Below are positions 23,093 through 32,318 of a DNA stretch of 64,000 nt, in pieces (within the stretch, counting starts at the first letter, position 1; the number at the start of each line of letters is the position of its first letter). The DNA lies in contig NZ_CP045423.1 of NCBI RefSeq assembly GCF_009363855.1, forward strand, positions 1,828,001 through 1,892,000, in the 5' to 3' direction. The notes under the pieces are model-generated. The model saw only the letters and a program-made list of their open reading frames with translations. It was not told the DNA's origin and made no database searches. Source of the DNA: Microvirga thermotolerans (lineage in GTDB: Bacteria > Pseudomonadota > Alphaproteobacteria > Rhizobiales > Beijerinckiaceae). The translations under genes were made by a program, and so were the position numbers.

Positions 23093-24394
23093 ATGCGGCA
23101 GCGTAGGAGTTCTGGGCATTGGGTCGCTATTTCGCGGATCGCGCTGGTGAGCGTGATCGGCAGCGCCGCGGCAGCCTGTAGTTCGGACACGATGCGCTTC
23201 GCCGACAATCCGTTCTCCAATCCCTTCGCGGCGAGCGAGCGGTTCGAGGGCGGTGCGAAGGCTTCCGCTTCCCAGTCCCAGCCGCAGCAGGTGGCCGCCG
23301 TGCCGACCGCTCCGGTCCAGTCGCAGGCCTTGCCGCCCGTCCAGTCCCAGCCCCTGTCCCAGCCGGTCGCGCAGCCGACGCAGATGGCTTCCGCGCCGGT
23401 CCAGGGCGCTTCGGGCGGCGCAGGCGGATGGTCCGCCGCCGGCGGGACGGCGATCACCGTCGGCAGCAACGACACGCTCAACGGCATCTCCCAGCGCTAC
23501 GGCGTGCCGGCCAATGCGATCCTGGCCGCCAGCGGCCTGTCGAGCCCGGCGCAGGTGAAGCCCGGCCAGCGGCTGGTGATCCCGGTCTACAACGCCGGTT
23601 CCGCCACCCAGGTCGCCTCGGCCGCGCCGGCGCGCGGCGTCGCCCCCGCCCCGCAGACGGCTTCCGCTCAGCCGAAGTTCCGCCTGGTCGAAAACAGGAA
23701 GGCGGAAGCCGCTCCCGTGGAGCCCGCCGGTCCGGCCAAGCGCGTCCGCCCCGGCATGGCCGTCGCCAAGTCCGAGCCGGCGACCTCGCCCGCCGCGCCC
23801 GCGCCTGTGAAGGTCGCGACGGCGGGGAGCGAACCCCTCGTCTCCGCGCCCAAGCCCGTGGAGCCGCAGCAGAAGGTCGCCGCCGTCGCCGAGCCGCAGC
23901 CGGTGAAGCCTGCCGCGACGCCGCAGCCCGCCGCTCCCGCGGTGGCCGCCGCGCCTGCGCCGCAGCCGGCCGCCAAGAAGGAACAGGTCCAGGAGCCGGA
24001 GCAGACCGCCAGCCTCTCCGAGCCGGCGGGCGACTTCCGCTGGCCGGCCCGCGGCCGCGTGATCGCCGGGTTCGGCGCGAACGGCGGCAACGAGGGCATC
24101 AACATCGCCGTTCCCGAGGGCACGCCCGTCAAGGCGGCCGAATCCGGCGTCGTCACCTATGCCGGCAACGAGGTGAAGGGCTACGGCAACCTCGTGCTCA
24201 TCCGGCACGACAACGGCTACGTCTCGGCTTATGCCCACAACGGCTCGCTGAACGTGAAGCGCGGCGAGCAGGTGAAGCGCGGGCAGGTGATCGCCACCTC
24301 CGGCCAGACCGGCAACGTCACCTCGCCCCAGCTCCACTTCGAGATCCGCAAGGGCGCGACGCCCGTAGACCCGCTCAAGTATCTCGGCAGCTGA
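23093..24394 (+). CDS. NlpD-like LysM/LytM lipoprotein with degenerate metal site
   Basis: A 433-residue lipoprotein: a basic N-terminus, a hydrophobic stretch and a lipobox-like AAAC with Cys29. A LysM domain (about 120-166, ITVGSNDTLNGISQRYGVPA) binds glycan. Low-complexity Pro/Ala/Gln linkers flank it, and an M23/LytM domain spans 315-433. The first two zinc ligands, normally H-x-G-x-D, are replaced in NEGINIAVPEGT (residues 333-344), while YAHN and LHFEIR remain. E. coli NlpD is degenerate in the same region and acts by activating amidases, so this protein is probably a regulator of cell-wall cleavage at division and not an enzyme. It follows pcm after an AT-rich 125-bp gap. Confidence 0.88.
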   Translation: MRQRRSSGHWVAISRIALVSVIGSAAAACSSDTMRFADNPFSNPFAASERFEGGAKASASQSQPQQVAAVPTAPVQSQALPPVQSQPLSQPVAQPTQMASAPVQGASGGAGGWSAAGGTAITVGSNDTLNGISQRYGVPANAILAASGLSSPAQVKPGQRLVIPVYNAGSATQVASAAPARGVAPAPQTASAQPKFRLVENRKAEAAPVEPAGPAKRVRPGMAVAKSEPATSPAAPAPVKVATAGSEPLVSAPKPVEPQQKVAAVAEPQPVKPAATPQPAAPAVAAAPAPQPAAKKEQVQEPEQTASLSEPAGDFRWPARGRVIAGFGANGGNEGINIAVPEGTPVKAAESGVVTYAGNEVKGYGNLVLIRHDNGYVSAYAHNGSLNVKRGEQVKRGQVIATSGQTGNVTSPQLHFEIRKGATPVDPLKYLGS

Positions 24395-24414
24395 TCGCGC
24401 ATCGAGGGTTCAGG

Positions 24415-24436
24415 TCGGTTCCCCTCCCGGAACCGA
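24415..24436 (+). terminator. Stem-loop after the NlpD-like gene
   Basis: An 8-bp perfect stem (TCGGTTCC / GGAACCGA) with a 6-nt loop lies 21 bp after the stop codon. There is no T-run, so factor-independent termination is only possible, not certain. Confidence 0.4.
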
Positions 24437-24530
24437 CCCCGAGAGGGGACGGTGGAGCTCAGCCGCCGTCCCTTTTCCGTTTTGGGGCGACGAGACCGCG
24501 CTCGAGCCGATTCCTTCATCGCATGGCATG

Positions 24531-24561
24531 ATTCCGGGACGCCATAGGCGTGCCCCGGAAT
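24531..24561. repeat. Inverted repeat between convergent genes
   Basis: Arms ATTCCGGG and CCCGGAAT flank CGCC-ATA-GGCG, making a long imperfect hairpin between the convergent NlpD-like and DUF815 genes. The palindromic 'attccggg...cccggaat' type is often scattered between genes in these bacteria; it may also help terminate transcription from either side. Confidence 0.4.
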
Positions 24562-24636
24562 GACACAGGGCATGAACACGCGTAGCCGGGCTGAGCCTGC
24601 CGCGGCGCGCCGGCGCCGACCCTGTCCCGTGGGGTC

Positions 24637-25551
24637 TCAGATCGCCTTCCCCTGCCGGCCCGCCAAGTCCTGGATGTACTGCCAGGCCGTGCGGCCGGAG
24701 CGGGCGCCGCGGGTGGTGGCCCATTCCAGGGCCTCGGCCCGGATGGCGTCCCGGTCGCCGGAGAGGCCGAGATGGTCCACATAGCCGAACACCATGTCCA
24801 GGTACTCGTCCTGGCTGCACTTGTGGAAGCCGAGCCACAGGCCGAAACGGTCCGACAGGGACACCTTCTCCTCCACCGCTTCGCCCGGGTTGATGGCGGT
24901 GGACCGCTCGTTCTCCATCATGTCGCGCGGGAGCAGGTGCCGGCGGTTGGACGTGGCGTAGAAGATCACGTTGTCGGGCCGCCCCTCGATCCCGCCCTCC
25001 AGCACCGCCTTCAGGGACTTGTAGGAGGTGTCGTCCGTGTCGAAGGAGAGGTCGTCGCAGAAGATCACGAAGCGGTGTCGGTCCTGGCGGAGCAGGGCCA
25101 TGAGGTCGGGCAGGGTCTCGATGTCCTCCCGGTGGATCTCGATGAGCTTGAGCGGGCGCGATTCGGGCGCCCGCGCATGGTTCACCTCCGCATGGACCGC
25201 CTTGACCAGCGAGGACTTGCCCATGCCCCGGGCGCCCCAGAGCAGGGCGTTGTTGGCGGGAAAGCCCGCGGCGAAGCGGCGGGTGTTCTCCGCAAGGGTG
25301 TCCCGCACGCGGTCGATCCCGCGCAGGAGGCTCATCTCCACCCGGTTGACCTTCGGCACCGGGGCGAGCCGCCGGGCGGCCGGCTGCCATACGAAGGCGT
25401 CCGCCGCCGTAAAATCCGCGTGAACGGCGCCCGCCGGGGACAGCCTGTCGAGGGCGTCCGCGATGCGGCGCAGGAGGTCGAGGGCTTCGGGGGAGGAGAG
25501 GCCCGGGACTGGGTCCGAAGGGCGGGACGGGCCGGAAGCGGGATGGGACAT
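24637..25551 (-). CDS. DUF815-family AAA-type ATPase
   Basis: A 304-residue ATPase of the DUF815 family. Walker A is GARGMGKS at 106-113, Walker B VIFCDDLSFD at 162-171, and a sensor-like NVIFYATSNRRHLLPR at 194-209. The family is widespread in proteobacteria, often near yajC/secD or the NlpD-like gene as here, yet its role is not established. There is no membrane segment. The gene is convergent with the NlpD-like gene and divergent from yajC. The start is the ATG at 25551. Confidence 0.85.
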   Translation of the reverse strand: MSHPASGPSRPSDPVPGLSSPEALDLLRRIADALDRLSPAGAVHADFTAADAFVWQPAARRLAPVPKVNRVEMSLLRGIDRVRDTLAENTRRFAAGFPANNALLWGARGMGKSSLVKAVHAEVNHARAPESRPLKLIEIHREDIETLPDLMALLRQDRHRFVIFCDDLSFDTDDTSYKSLKAVLEGGIEGRPDNVIFYATSNRRHLLPRDMMENERSTAINPGEAVEEKVSLSDRFGLWLGFHKCSQDEYLDMVFGYVDHLGLSGDRDAIRAEALEWATTRGARSGRTAWQYIQDLAGRQGKAI

Positions 25552-25730
25552 GGTGCGTCTGGAGGGTGAAAAACCCTGCTTATCGCGGCGGCGCGGCAGC
25601 GTCCATGGCGCTCGGCTCTGGAAATCCCCGCAACTTCATTGATTTCGCGAGGTCGATGGTTATAGTCCGCCGCGTTTCAACGCTGTTGCGGCGCGGGCGG
25701 GCCCTCGGACCCCGCCACGCGCCTTACGCC

Positions 25731-26078
25731 ATGGAGAGCCGCTTGTTCATCACGCCCGCCTTCGCGCAAGGGGCCCCCGCCGGGGGAGACATGACTTCGC
25801 TGATCACGAATCTGGTCCCCTTCATCCTCATTTTCGTCATCATGTGGTTCCTCATCATCCGGCCGCAGCAGCGCCGGGTGCGCGAGCACCAGGAGATGAT
25901 CAAGAACGTGCGCCGCGGCGACACGGTGGTGACCTCCGGCGGGATCGTCGGGAAGGTCACGCGGGTCCTCGAGGACAGCTCCGACATCGAGGTGGAGATC
26001 GCGGACGGGGTGAAGGTGAAGCTCGCCCGCGCCAACATCTCCGAGGTCCGCTCCAAGGGCGAGCCGGTGAAGGCCTGA
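25731..26078 (+). CDS. yajC: Preprotein translocase subunit YajC
   Basis: A 115-residue accessory subunit of the SecDF-YajC complex. One transmembrane helix (NLVPFILIFVIMWFLIIRPQQ, about 26-46) is followed by a small cytoplasmic domain with the family motif RRGDTVVTSGGIVGKV. The N-terminal LFITPAFAQGAPAGG resembles the extension seen in many rhizobial YajC proteins. I start at the ATG at 25731; a shorter start at 25791 (MTSLITN) is possible. It leads the yajC-secD-secF operon. Confidence 0.92.
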   Translation: MESRLFITPAFAQGAPAGGDMTSLITNLVPFILIFVIMWFLIIRPQQRRVREHQEMIKNVRRGDTVVTSGGIVGKVTRVLEDSSDIEVEIADGVKVKLARANISEVRSKGEPVKA

Positions 26079-26110
26079 CCGGCCTTCGTCCAGAATAGGT
26101 TGAGTCGACG

Positions 26111-27718
26111 ATGCTGCGCTTCTCGAAGACGAAGATCATCGCCACCATGGCGGTCATCCTGATCGGCCTTCTCCTCGCCGTGCCGAGCCTGATGAGCCGC
26201 GAGGAGCGCGAGGCATTCCAGCGCTCCCTGCCGGGATGGGTGCCGTCCTGGCTGATCCCGTCCCGCGCCGTCGTGCTCGGCCTCGACCTACAGGGCGGCT
26301 CCCACGTCCTCCTGGAGGTGGACGTGCCGGACCTCCTGCGCACCCAGAGCACGGCCCTGCGCGACGACGTGCGCCGGGTGCTCCGCGAGGCCCGCGTCTC
26401 GCCGCAGGGCGGCATCCAGCTCAACCCGCGCGGGGTGCAGATCCGGGTGCCGGATCAGGCGGACCGCGAAAAGATCCTGCCGCGCCTGCGCGAGCTGGCC
26501 CAACCCCTCGGCAGCGCCGTGCTCGGCCAGGGCGGCGGCCGCGACCTCGAGGTCACGAGCACGCCCGACGGCCTGATCACGCTCACCTACACGGATGCGG
26601 GCATCAACGAGAAGGTGCGCCGGGCGGTCGACCAGTCCATCGAGGTGATCCGCCGCCGCATCGACGTGACGGGCACCACGGAACCGAGCATCCAGCGTCA
26701 GGGCGCCGACCGCGTCCTCGTCCAGGTGCCCGGCCTGCAGGATCCCCAGCGCCTCAAGGAGCTGCTCGGCCGGACCGCCAAGCTCGAATTCCGCCTGCTC
26801 GGCCAGCAGGGCGCCGCCGACGTGGACATGCTTCCCATGCGCGAGGCGGGCGGGCAGAAGGTCCCGGTCGAGCGCCGGGTGATCGCCGAGGGCGGCGACC
26901 TCGTCGACGCCCAGCCGGCCTTCGACAGCCGCACCAACGAGCCCATCGTCAACTTCCGCTTCAACATCCGGGGCGCCCAGCGCTTCGGCCAGGCGACCTC
27001 CGAGAACATCGGCCGGCCGCTCGCCATCGTCCTCGACAACGAGGTGATCTCGGCGCCGACCATCCAGTCCGCCATCACGGGCGGCTCGGGCCAGATCTCG
27101 GGCCGGTTCACCGTTCAGCAGGCGCAGGACCTCGCCGTGCTCCTGCGGGCGGGCGCGCTCCCGGCCAAGCTCACCATCGTCGAGGAGCGCACGGTCGGGC
27201 CCGGCCTCGGTCAGGATTCCATCGAGGCGGGCAAGAAGGCGACCTACGTGGCCGCCATTCTCGTGATGCTCTTCATGTTCGCCACCTACGGGATGTTCGG
27301 CCTGTTCGCGAACATCGCGCTCCTGGTCCACGTGGGCCTCATCTTCGGCCTCATGTCGGTGCTGGAGGCGACCCTGACCCTGCCCGGCATCGCCGGCATC
27401 GTGCTCACCATCGGCACGGCGGTCGACTCGAACGTGCTGATCTACGAGCGCATCCGCGAGGAGGCCCATGCGGGCCGCTCCATCCCCTCCGCGATCCAGG
27501 CGGGCTTCGAGCGCGCCTTCGCGACCATCGTGGACTCGAACAGCACCATGGCGATCGCCGCGGTCATCCTGTTCTTCCTCGGTTCGGGACCCGTGCGCGG
27601 CTTCGCGGTGGTCTTCATCCTCGGCATCCTGACCACGGTCATCACCGCCGTGACCCTGACGCGCATGATGATTGCGCTCTGGTATCACTGGATGCGTCCG
27701 AAAGCCCTTCCTTTCTAA
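26111..27718 (+). CDS. secD: Protein translocase subunit SecD
   Basis: A 535-residue SecD, which with SecF uses the proton gradient to pull proteins out of the SecYEG channel. The first transmembrane helix (about 8-27) precedes the periplasmic P1 region with LGLDLQGGSHVLLEVD. The family IRRRIDVTGTTEPSIQRQGADRVLVQVPG block and a C-terminal bundle of five helices, with GTAVDSNVLIYERIREE containing the conserved Asp of helix 4, are all present. It is 32 bp after yajC and 12 bp before secF. Confidence 0.96.
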   Translation: MLRFSKTKIIATMAVILIGLLLAVPSLMSREEREAFQRSLPGWVPSWLIPSRAVVLGLDLQGGSHVLLEVDVPDLLRTQSTALRDDVRRVLREARVSPQGGIQLNPRGVQIRVPDQADREKILPRLRELAQPLGSAVLGQGGGRDLEVTSTPDGLITLTYTDAGINEKVRRAVDQSIEVIRRRIDVTGTTEPSIQRQGADRVLVQVPGLQDPQRLKELLGRTAKLEFRLLGQQGAADVDMLPMREAGGQKVPVERRVIAEGGDLVDAQPAFDSRTNEPIVNFRFNIRGAQRFGQATSENIGRPLAIVLDNEVISAPTIQSAITGGSGQISGRFTVQQAQDLAVLLRAGALPAKLTIVEERTVGPGLGQDSIEAGKKATYVAAILVMLFMFATYGMFGLFANIALLVHVGLIFGLMSVLEATLTLPGIAGIVLTIGTAVDSNVLIYERIREEAHAGRSIPSAIQAGFERAFATIVDSNSTMAIAAVILFFLGSGPVRGFAVVFILGILTTVITAVTLTRMMIALWYHWMRPKALPF

Positions 27719-27730
27719 GGAATCCGTAAC

Positions 27731-28669
27731 GTGCGCCTCATCCGCATCTGGCCCGAAAGCGCCCATTTCGACTTCATGCGCCTCCGGCGCTTCTCATTCC
27801 CCCTGTCCGCGACCCTGTCGCTGCTGACGGTCGTGCTGCTCTTTACCGTCGGCCTCAACTTCGGCATCGACTTCCGGGGCGGGACGCTCATGGAGCTCCA
27901 GGCGAAATCGGGCCGGGCCGAGGTCGCCAAGCTGCGCCAGACGGCGGAGGGCTTCGGGTTCGGCGAGGTCGAGGTGCAGGAGTTCGGCACCGCGGGCGGC
28001 GTGTCGCTGCGCTTCCCGATCCAGGCGGGCGGCGAGGCGGCGCAGAGCGCCGTCGTCCAGAAGGCCCGCGACACCTTCGGCAACGAATACGAGTTCCGCC
28101 GCGTCGAGACCGTGGGGCCGCGCGTTTCCGGCGAGCTGGTCCAGTCCGGCACCATCGGCGTGATCCTGTCGGTGATCGCGGTGCTGTTCTACCTCTGGTT
28201 CCGGTTCGAGCGCGAGCTCGCCATCGGCGCCATCGTCGGCACCCTGCACGACATCGTCCTCACCGTCGGCTTCTTCGTCATCACCCGGCACGAGTTCAAC
28301 ATGACCTCGATCGCCGCCATCCTCACCATCGTCGGCTACTCGCTGAACGAGACGGTGGTGGTGTTCGACCGCACCCGCGAGCTCATGCGCCGCTACAAGA
28401 CCATGCCGGTGGAGGAGCTCCTGAACCTGTCGATCAACACCACCATGTCGCGCACGGTGATGACGGCGACCACCACGGCACTTTCGCTCCTGGCGCTGGT
28501 GATCTTCGGCGGCCGCGCCATCGAGGGCTTCGCCCAGGTCATGCTCTACGGCGTCGTCGTCTGCACCTATTCGGCGATCTTCATCTCCTCGCCGATGCTG
28601 ATCTACATCGGCCTGCGCAGCACGGAGACCGCCAAGGCGCCGGAGGGCAAGGTCGCCCCGGCGGAGTGA
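27731..28669 (+). CDS. secF: Protein translocase subunit SecF
   Basis: A 312-residue SecF partner of SecD. It shows the first helix, the LNFGIDFRGGTLMEL motif, then five transmembrane helices with the signature SLNETVVVFDRTRELMRR and INTTMSRTVMTATTT. The start codon is a GTG (VRLIRIWPE); RLIRIWPE-type beginnings are common in this order. The end of the gene overlaps the ribosome-binding region of the Mth938-domain gene, so translation is probably coupled. Confidence 0.95.
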   Translation: MRLIRIWPESAHFDFMRLRRFSFPLSATLSLLTVVLLFTVGLNFGIDFRGGTLMELQAKSGRAEVAKLRQTAEGFGFGEVEVQEFGTAGGVSLRFPIQAGGEAAQSAVVQKARDTFGNEYEFRRVETVGPRVSGELVQSGTIGVILSVIAVLFYLWFRFERELAIGAIVGTLHDIVLTVGFFVITRHEFNMTSIAAILTIVGYSLNETVVVFDRTRELMRRYKTMPVEELLNLSINTTMSRTVMTATTTALSLLALVIFGGRAIEGFAQVMLYGVVVCTYSAIFISSPMLIYIGLRSTETAKAPEGKVAPAE

Positions 28670-28674
28670 GGCTC

Positions 28675-29061
28675 ATGAGCGGCGGCCGCATCTACGACGG
28701 CTTCGTGCCGGGGCGCTACCCCATCGACGCCTACGGCAACGGCGGCTTCCGCTTCGCCGACATGTCCCATCGGGGCTCGATCCTCGCCCTGCCGTCGGGG
28801 ATCATGGCGTGGCGCGTCGCCTCCCTCGCCGACGTCACTGAGGAATCCCTCGGCCCCGTCTTCGCGGAGGCGGCCGAGATCGATCTCCTGCTGCTCGGGA
28901 CCGGGGTGGACGTGGCGGCCATATCCGAGCGCCTGCGCCTGCGCTTCCGGGAGGCGCGCATCGGCCTCGACGTGATGCAGAGCGGGGCGGCTGCGCGCAC
29001 CTACAACATCCTGCTCGCCGAGAACCGCAAGGTCGCGGCGGCGCTCATCGCCGTGCCGTGA
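28675..29061 (+). CDS. Mth938-like domain protein (NDUFAF3 homologue)
   Basis: A 128-residue protein of the Mth938/DUF498 family. Typical segments are PIDAYGNGGFRFADMSHRGS (residues 14-33), LPSGIMAW, and LLLLGTGVDVAAISERL. The human homologue NDUFAF3 is an assembly factor of respiratory complex I. The gene sits after secF and directly before the NDUFAF6-like gene. The ATG at 28675 has GGAG 8 nt upstream; an alternative GTG at 28666 overlaps the secF stop codon. A role in complex I assembly in bacteria is an inference. Confidence 0.87.
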   Translation: MSGGRIYDGFVPGRYPIDAYGNGGFRFADMSHRGSILALPSGIMAWRVASLADVTEESLGPVFAEAAEIDLLLLGTGVDVAAISERLRLRFREARIGLDVMQSGAAARTYNILLAENRKVAAALIAVP

Positions 29062-29062
29062 C

Positions 29063-29920
29063 ATGGCGCATGAAATGGCCGACGATCTGACCTTCGCCTA
29101 TTCCCACTGCGAAACGCTCGTCCGCGAGGCCGACCCGGACCGGTTCTGGGCCAGCCAGTTCGCCCCGGCGGACAAGCGGCCGCACATCCATGCCCTCCAT
29201 GCCTTCAGCTACGAGATCGCACGGGTGCGCGAATCCGTGCGCGAGGCGCTCCTGGGGGAGATCCGGCTGCAATGGTGGCGGGATGCGCTCCAGGGCGAGT
29301 CGCGGGGCGACGTGCGGGCGAACCCGGTCGCCGCCGCGCTCGACGACACCATCGTCAGGTTCCGCCTGCCGCGTTCCGCGCTCGTGAGCCTCATCGATGC
29401 GCGCATCTTCGACCTTTACGACGACCCGATGCCGTCCCTCAACGACCTCGAGGGCTATTGCGGGGAGACGTCGTCGAGCCTCATCCGCCTCGCCAGCATC
29501 GTGCTGGCGGGCGGCGCGGACCCGGGCCACGCGGACGCGGCGGGCCATGCCGGCGTCGCCTACGCGATCACGGGACTCCTGCGGGCCTTCCCGTGGCATG
29601 CGCGCCAGGGTCAGGTCTTCGTTCCGGCCGACATCCTGGCGCGGCACGGGGTCGTGCGCGACGACATCGTGACCGGGCGGGGCGGTCCTGGACTGAAGAG
29701 CGCGCTCGCCGACATGCGGGCGGTGGCGCGCCGGCATCTCGACCATGTCAGGACGCTGCGCCCCACCATCCCCGAGGCGGCGCAGCCGGCCTTCCGCGGG
29801 CTCGCCCTGGTGGAGCCCTACCTGCGGCAGATGGAGCGGCGGGACTACGATCCCTTCCACACCGACCTGGACCTGCCACGCTGGCGCAAGATCTGGATTC
29901 TGTGGCGGGGACGATTCTGA
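29063..29920 (+). CDS. Squalene/phytoene synthase-family protein (NDUFAF6-like)
   Basis: A 285-residue protein of the all-alpha trans-isoprenyl diphosphate synthase superfamily. Visible are YSHCETLVREADPDRFWAS, EIRLQWWRDALQG and YCGETSSSLIRLAS, corresponding to the squalene-synthase core. The two DxxxD motifs needed for catalysis in true synthases are not convincing, matching the mitochondrial NDUFAF6 branch, which acts in complex I assembly. Starting 1 bp after the Mth938 gene, it forms a pair with it. A plain phytoene synthase is less likely, as no carotenoid or hopanoid genes are nearby. Confidence 0.8.
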   Translation: MAHEMADDLTFAYSHCETLVREADPDRFWASQFAPADKRPHIHALHAFSYEIARVRESVREALLGEIRLQWWRDALQGESRGDVRANPVAAALDDTIVRFRLPRSALVSLIDARIFDLYDDPMPSLNDLEGYCGETSSSLIRLASIVLAGGADPGHADAAGHAGVAYAITGLLRAFPWHARQGQVFVPADILARHGVVRDDIVTGRGGPGLKSALADMRAVARRHLDHVRTLRPTIPEAAQPAFRGLALVEPYLRQMERRDYDPFHTDLDLPRWRKIWILWRGRF

Positions 29921-29971
29921 GACCGCCCGTCATTCCGGGCGGCGCTCGCACCGTCCCGGAGTGACCGCGGT

Positions 29972-31390
29972 TCACTCCGCAGCCGCAGGCATGTCCTGGG
30001 CCGCCTTCCAGGCGGCGAGGTCGGCGCGGGCGCGGTCGGTCAGGGCCCTCTTGCGGGCGACCGCCTTGGCCGGACCGCGCAGGCGCTTGCCGTTCCCGTC
30101 CTTCACGGCGAACTCCACCGGCGGGAACAGGCCGAAATTCACGTTCATCGGCTGGAAGGAGCGCGGCCCCTCGTCGATGGTCTCGATGTGGCCGCCCGTG
30201 ATGTGGTTGATGAGGGCGCCCATCGCCGTCGTGGCGGGAAGAGGCGGCAGCGCGCGTCCCAGCCGCTCCGCGGCGGCGAAGCGGCCGGCCATCAGGCCCA
30301 CGGCGGCGCTCTCCACATAGCCCTCGCAGCCCGTGATCTGGCCGGCGAAGCGGAGCCGCGGCATCGCCTTCAGGCGCAGGGTGGAATCGAGGAGCTTCGG
30401 CGAGTTGAGGTAGGTGTTGCGGTGCAGGCCGCCGAGGCGGGCGAACTCCGCATTCTCAAGCCCCGGGATCATGCGGAAGATCCGGGTCTGCTCGCCGTAC
30501 TTCAGCTTGGTCTGGAAGCCCACCATGTTGAACAGGGTGCCGAGCGCGTTGTCCTGCCGCAGCTGCACGACGGCATAGGGCTTCCTGTCCGGGTTGTGCG
30601 GGTCCGTGAGGCCCACCGGCTTCATGGGACCGTGCCGCAGGGTGTCGCGCCCGCGCTCGGCCATCACCTCGATGGGCAGGCAGCCGTCGAAATAGGGGGT
30701 GTTGGCCTCCCACTCCTTGAAGCTCGTCTTGTCGCCCGCGATGAGCGCGTCGACGAAAGCCTCGTACTGGTCCCTGTCGAGGGGGCAGTTGATGTAGTCG
30801 GCTCCGGTCCCGCCCGGCCCCGCCTTGTCGTAGCGGGACTGGAACCAGGCCACGTCCATGTTGATGGACTCCCGGTACACGATGGGCGCGATGGCGTCGA
30901 AGAAGGCGAGCTCCTTCTCGCCCGTCAGGGAGAGGATCGCCTCCGCCAGGGCGGGGGAGGTGAGGGGACCCGTCGCCACGATCACGGAGCTCCAGTCCTC
31001 GGGCGGGAGCCCGGCGACCTCGCCGCGCTCGATGGTGACGAGGGGATGTGCCTCGAGCGCCGCCGTCACCGCCTGGGAGAAGCCGTCGCGGTCCACCGCG
31101 AGGGCGCCGCCGGCGGGGACCTGGTTGGCGTCGCCCTTCGCCATGATGAGCGAGCCGAGGGCACGCATCTCCTGATGGAGCAGGCCGACCGCGTTGGTCT
31201 CCGGGTCGTCGGAGCGGAATGAGTTGGAGCAGACGAGCTCGGCGAGACCGTCCGTCTTGTGCGCGTCGGTCCCGCGCACGGGGCGCATTTCGTGGAGGAC
31301 CACGGGAACTCCGGCCTGGGCGATCTGCCAGGCCGCTTCCGAACCGGCGAGACCGCCGCCGACGACATGGATCGGTTGAAGCTTGCTCAT
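29972..31390 (-). CDS. trmFO: Methylenetetrahydrofolate--tRNA-(uracil-5-)-methyltransferase TrmFO
   Basis: A 472-residue flavoprotein that makes 5-methyluridine at position 54 of tRNAs, using methylenetetrahydrofolate. The N-terminal dinucleotide-binding [17 protein letters not shown], followed by the TrmFO-specific [27 protein letters not shown], and later [15 protein letters not shown], distinguish it from GidA/MnmG. The start at 31390 gives [13 protein letters not shown]; upstream extension lacks family similarity. It diverges from the SDR gene. The 3' end contains an inverted repeat (29957-29979) that overlaps the stop codon. Confidence 0.95.
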   Translation of the reverse strand: MSKLQPIHVVGGGLAGSEAAWQIAQAGVPVVLHEMRPVRGTDAHKTDGLAELVCSNSFRSDDPETNAVGLLHQEMRALGSLIMAKGDANQVPAGGALAVDRDGFSQAVTAALEAHPLVTIERGEVAGLPPEDWSSVIVATGPLTSPALAEAILSLTGEKELAFFDAIAPIVYRESINMDVAWFQSRYDKAGPGGTGADYINCPLDRDQYEAFVDALIAGDKTSFKEWEANTPYFDGCLPIEVMAERGRDTLRHGPMKPVGLTDPHNPDRKPYAVVQLRQDNALGTLFNMVGFQTKLKYGEQTRIFRMIPGLENAEFARLGGLHRNTYLNSPKLLDSTLRLKAMPRLRFAGQITGCEGYVESAAVGLMAGRFAAAERLGRALPPLPATTAMGALINHITGGHIETIDEGPRSFQPMNVNFGLFPPVEFAVKDGNGKRLRGPAKAVARKRALTDRARADLAAWKAAQDMPAAAE

Positions 31391-31476
31391 GGGTTTCCTC
31401 TCGAACGGGCTTTGTTGACCCGTCGCCCCTGCCGGGTCAAGCTGAACCATTCCCTTTCGCAATCAGGTTCCGGATC

Positions 31477-32235
31477 ATGGCGATGACGCGACCCGTCGTG
31501 CTTATAACAGGTGGCAGCCGCGGCATAGGCGCTGCGGTGGCGCAGCTCGCGGCGCAGCGCGGCTACGATGTGGCGATCGGCTACCGATCCGACAGGGACG
31601 CGGCCGAGCGGGTGGCGGACGCCTGCCGCGCGGCGGGCGCCTCGTCGGTCGTCTGCCAGGGCGACACCGCGAGGGCGGAGGACGTCGTCCGCATCTTCGA
31701 CGAGGCGCAGGCAGCGCTCGGTCCCCTGTCCCATGTGGTGAACAACGCGGGGATCACCGGCCGGTCGGGCAGGCTCGACCGGGCGGAGGACGACACGGTC
31801 CGCGCCTGCATCGAGGTCAATGTCCTCGGGGCGCTCTGGGTGGCGCGGGAGGCGGCGCGCCGGCTCTCCACCCGCCATGGCGGAAGGGGCGGGTCCATCG
31901 TCAACGTCTCCTCCGTCGCCTCGCGTCTCGGCAGCGGCGGCGAGTACGTCTGGTACGCGGCCTCCAAGGGCGCGGTGGATGCCCTGACGGTCGGCCTTGC
32001 CCATGAGCTCGCCGCCGACGGGGTGCGGGTGAACGCGGTATCGCCCGGCATCACGCGCACGGAAATTCACGAGAAGAGCACGGGCGACGCCGCCCGCGTG
32101 GAGCGTCTCAGCGCCAACATTCCCCTGAAGCGGCCCGGCGAGCCGGAGGAGATCGCCGAGGCGATTCTGTTCCTCATGTCGGATGCCGCGTCCTACATCA
32201 CGGGTGCCAACATCCCCGTGTCGGGCGGCAGGTAG
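31477..32235 (+). CDS. SDR-family oxidoreductase
   Basis: A 252-residue short-chain dehydrogenase/reductase. The cofactor motif is TGGSRGIG (residues 11-18). The NNAG motif, the catalytic Ser (NVSSVASR), YAASK (Tyr-x-x-x-Lys) and the C-terminal GANIPVSGGR are complete, so it should be active. IGYRSDRDAAE after the second strand favours NADP(H). The substrate is unknown; FabG-like activity is possible, but the gene is not in a fatty-acid cluster. It stands alone, divergent from trmFO and convergent with the DUF1127 gene. Confidence 0.87.
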   Translation: MAMTRPVVLITGGSRGIGAAVAQLAAQRGYDVAIGYRSDRDAAERVADACRAAGASSVVCQGDTARAEDVVRIFDEAQAALGPLSHVVNNAGITGRSGRLDRAEDDTVRACIEVNVLGALWVAREAARRLSTRHGGRGGSIVNVSSVASRLGSGGEYVWYAASKGAVDALTVGLAHELAADGVRVNAVSPGITRTEIHEKSTGDAARVERLSANIPLKRPGEPEEIAEAILFLMSDAASYITGANIPVSGGR

Positions 32236-32262
32236 GGTGGGAAAGCAGGGTGGGAAGGTCCT

Positions 32263-32291
32263 GAAAAGCAAACGCCCGCCGGAGGCGGGCG
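32263..32291 (-). terminator. Terminator serving the DUF1127 gene (possibly bidirectional)
   Basis: An 8-bp GC stem (CGCCCGCC / GGCGGGCG, 32273-32291) with a 3-nt loop. On the minus strand it is followed by TTTGCTTTT, an adequate U-tract for the DUF1127 transcript. On the plus strand it lies 38 bp after the SDR stop codon. Confidence 0.7.
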
Positions 32292-32318
32292 CGGCTCTTG
32301 CTGCAATGCAGCAATCTA

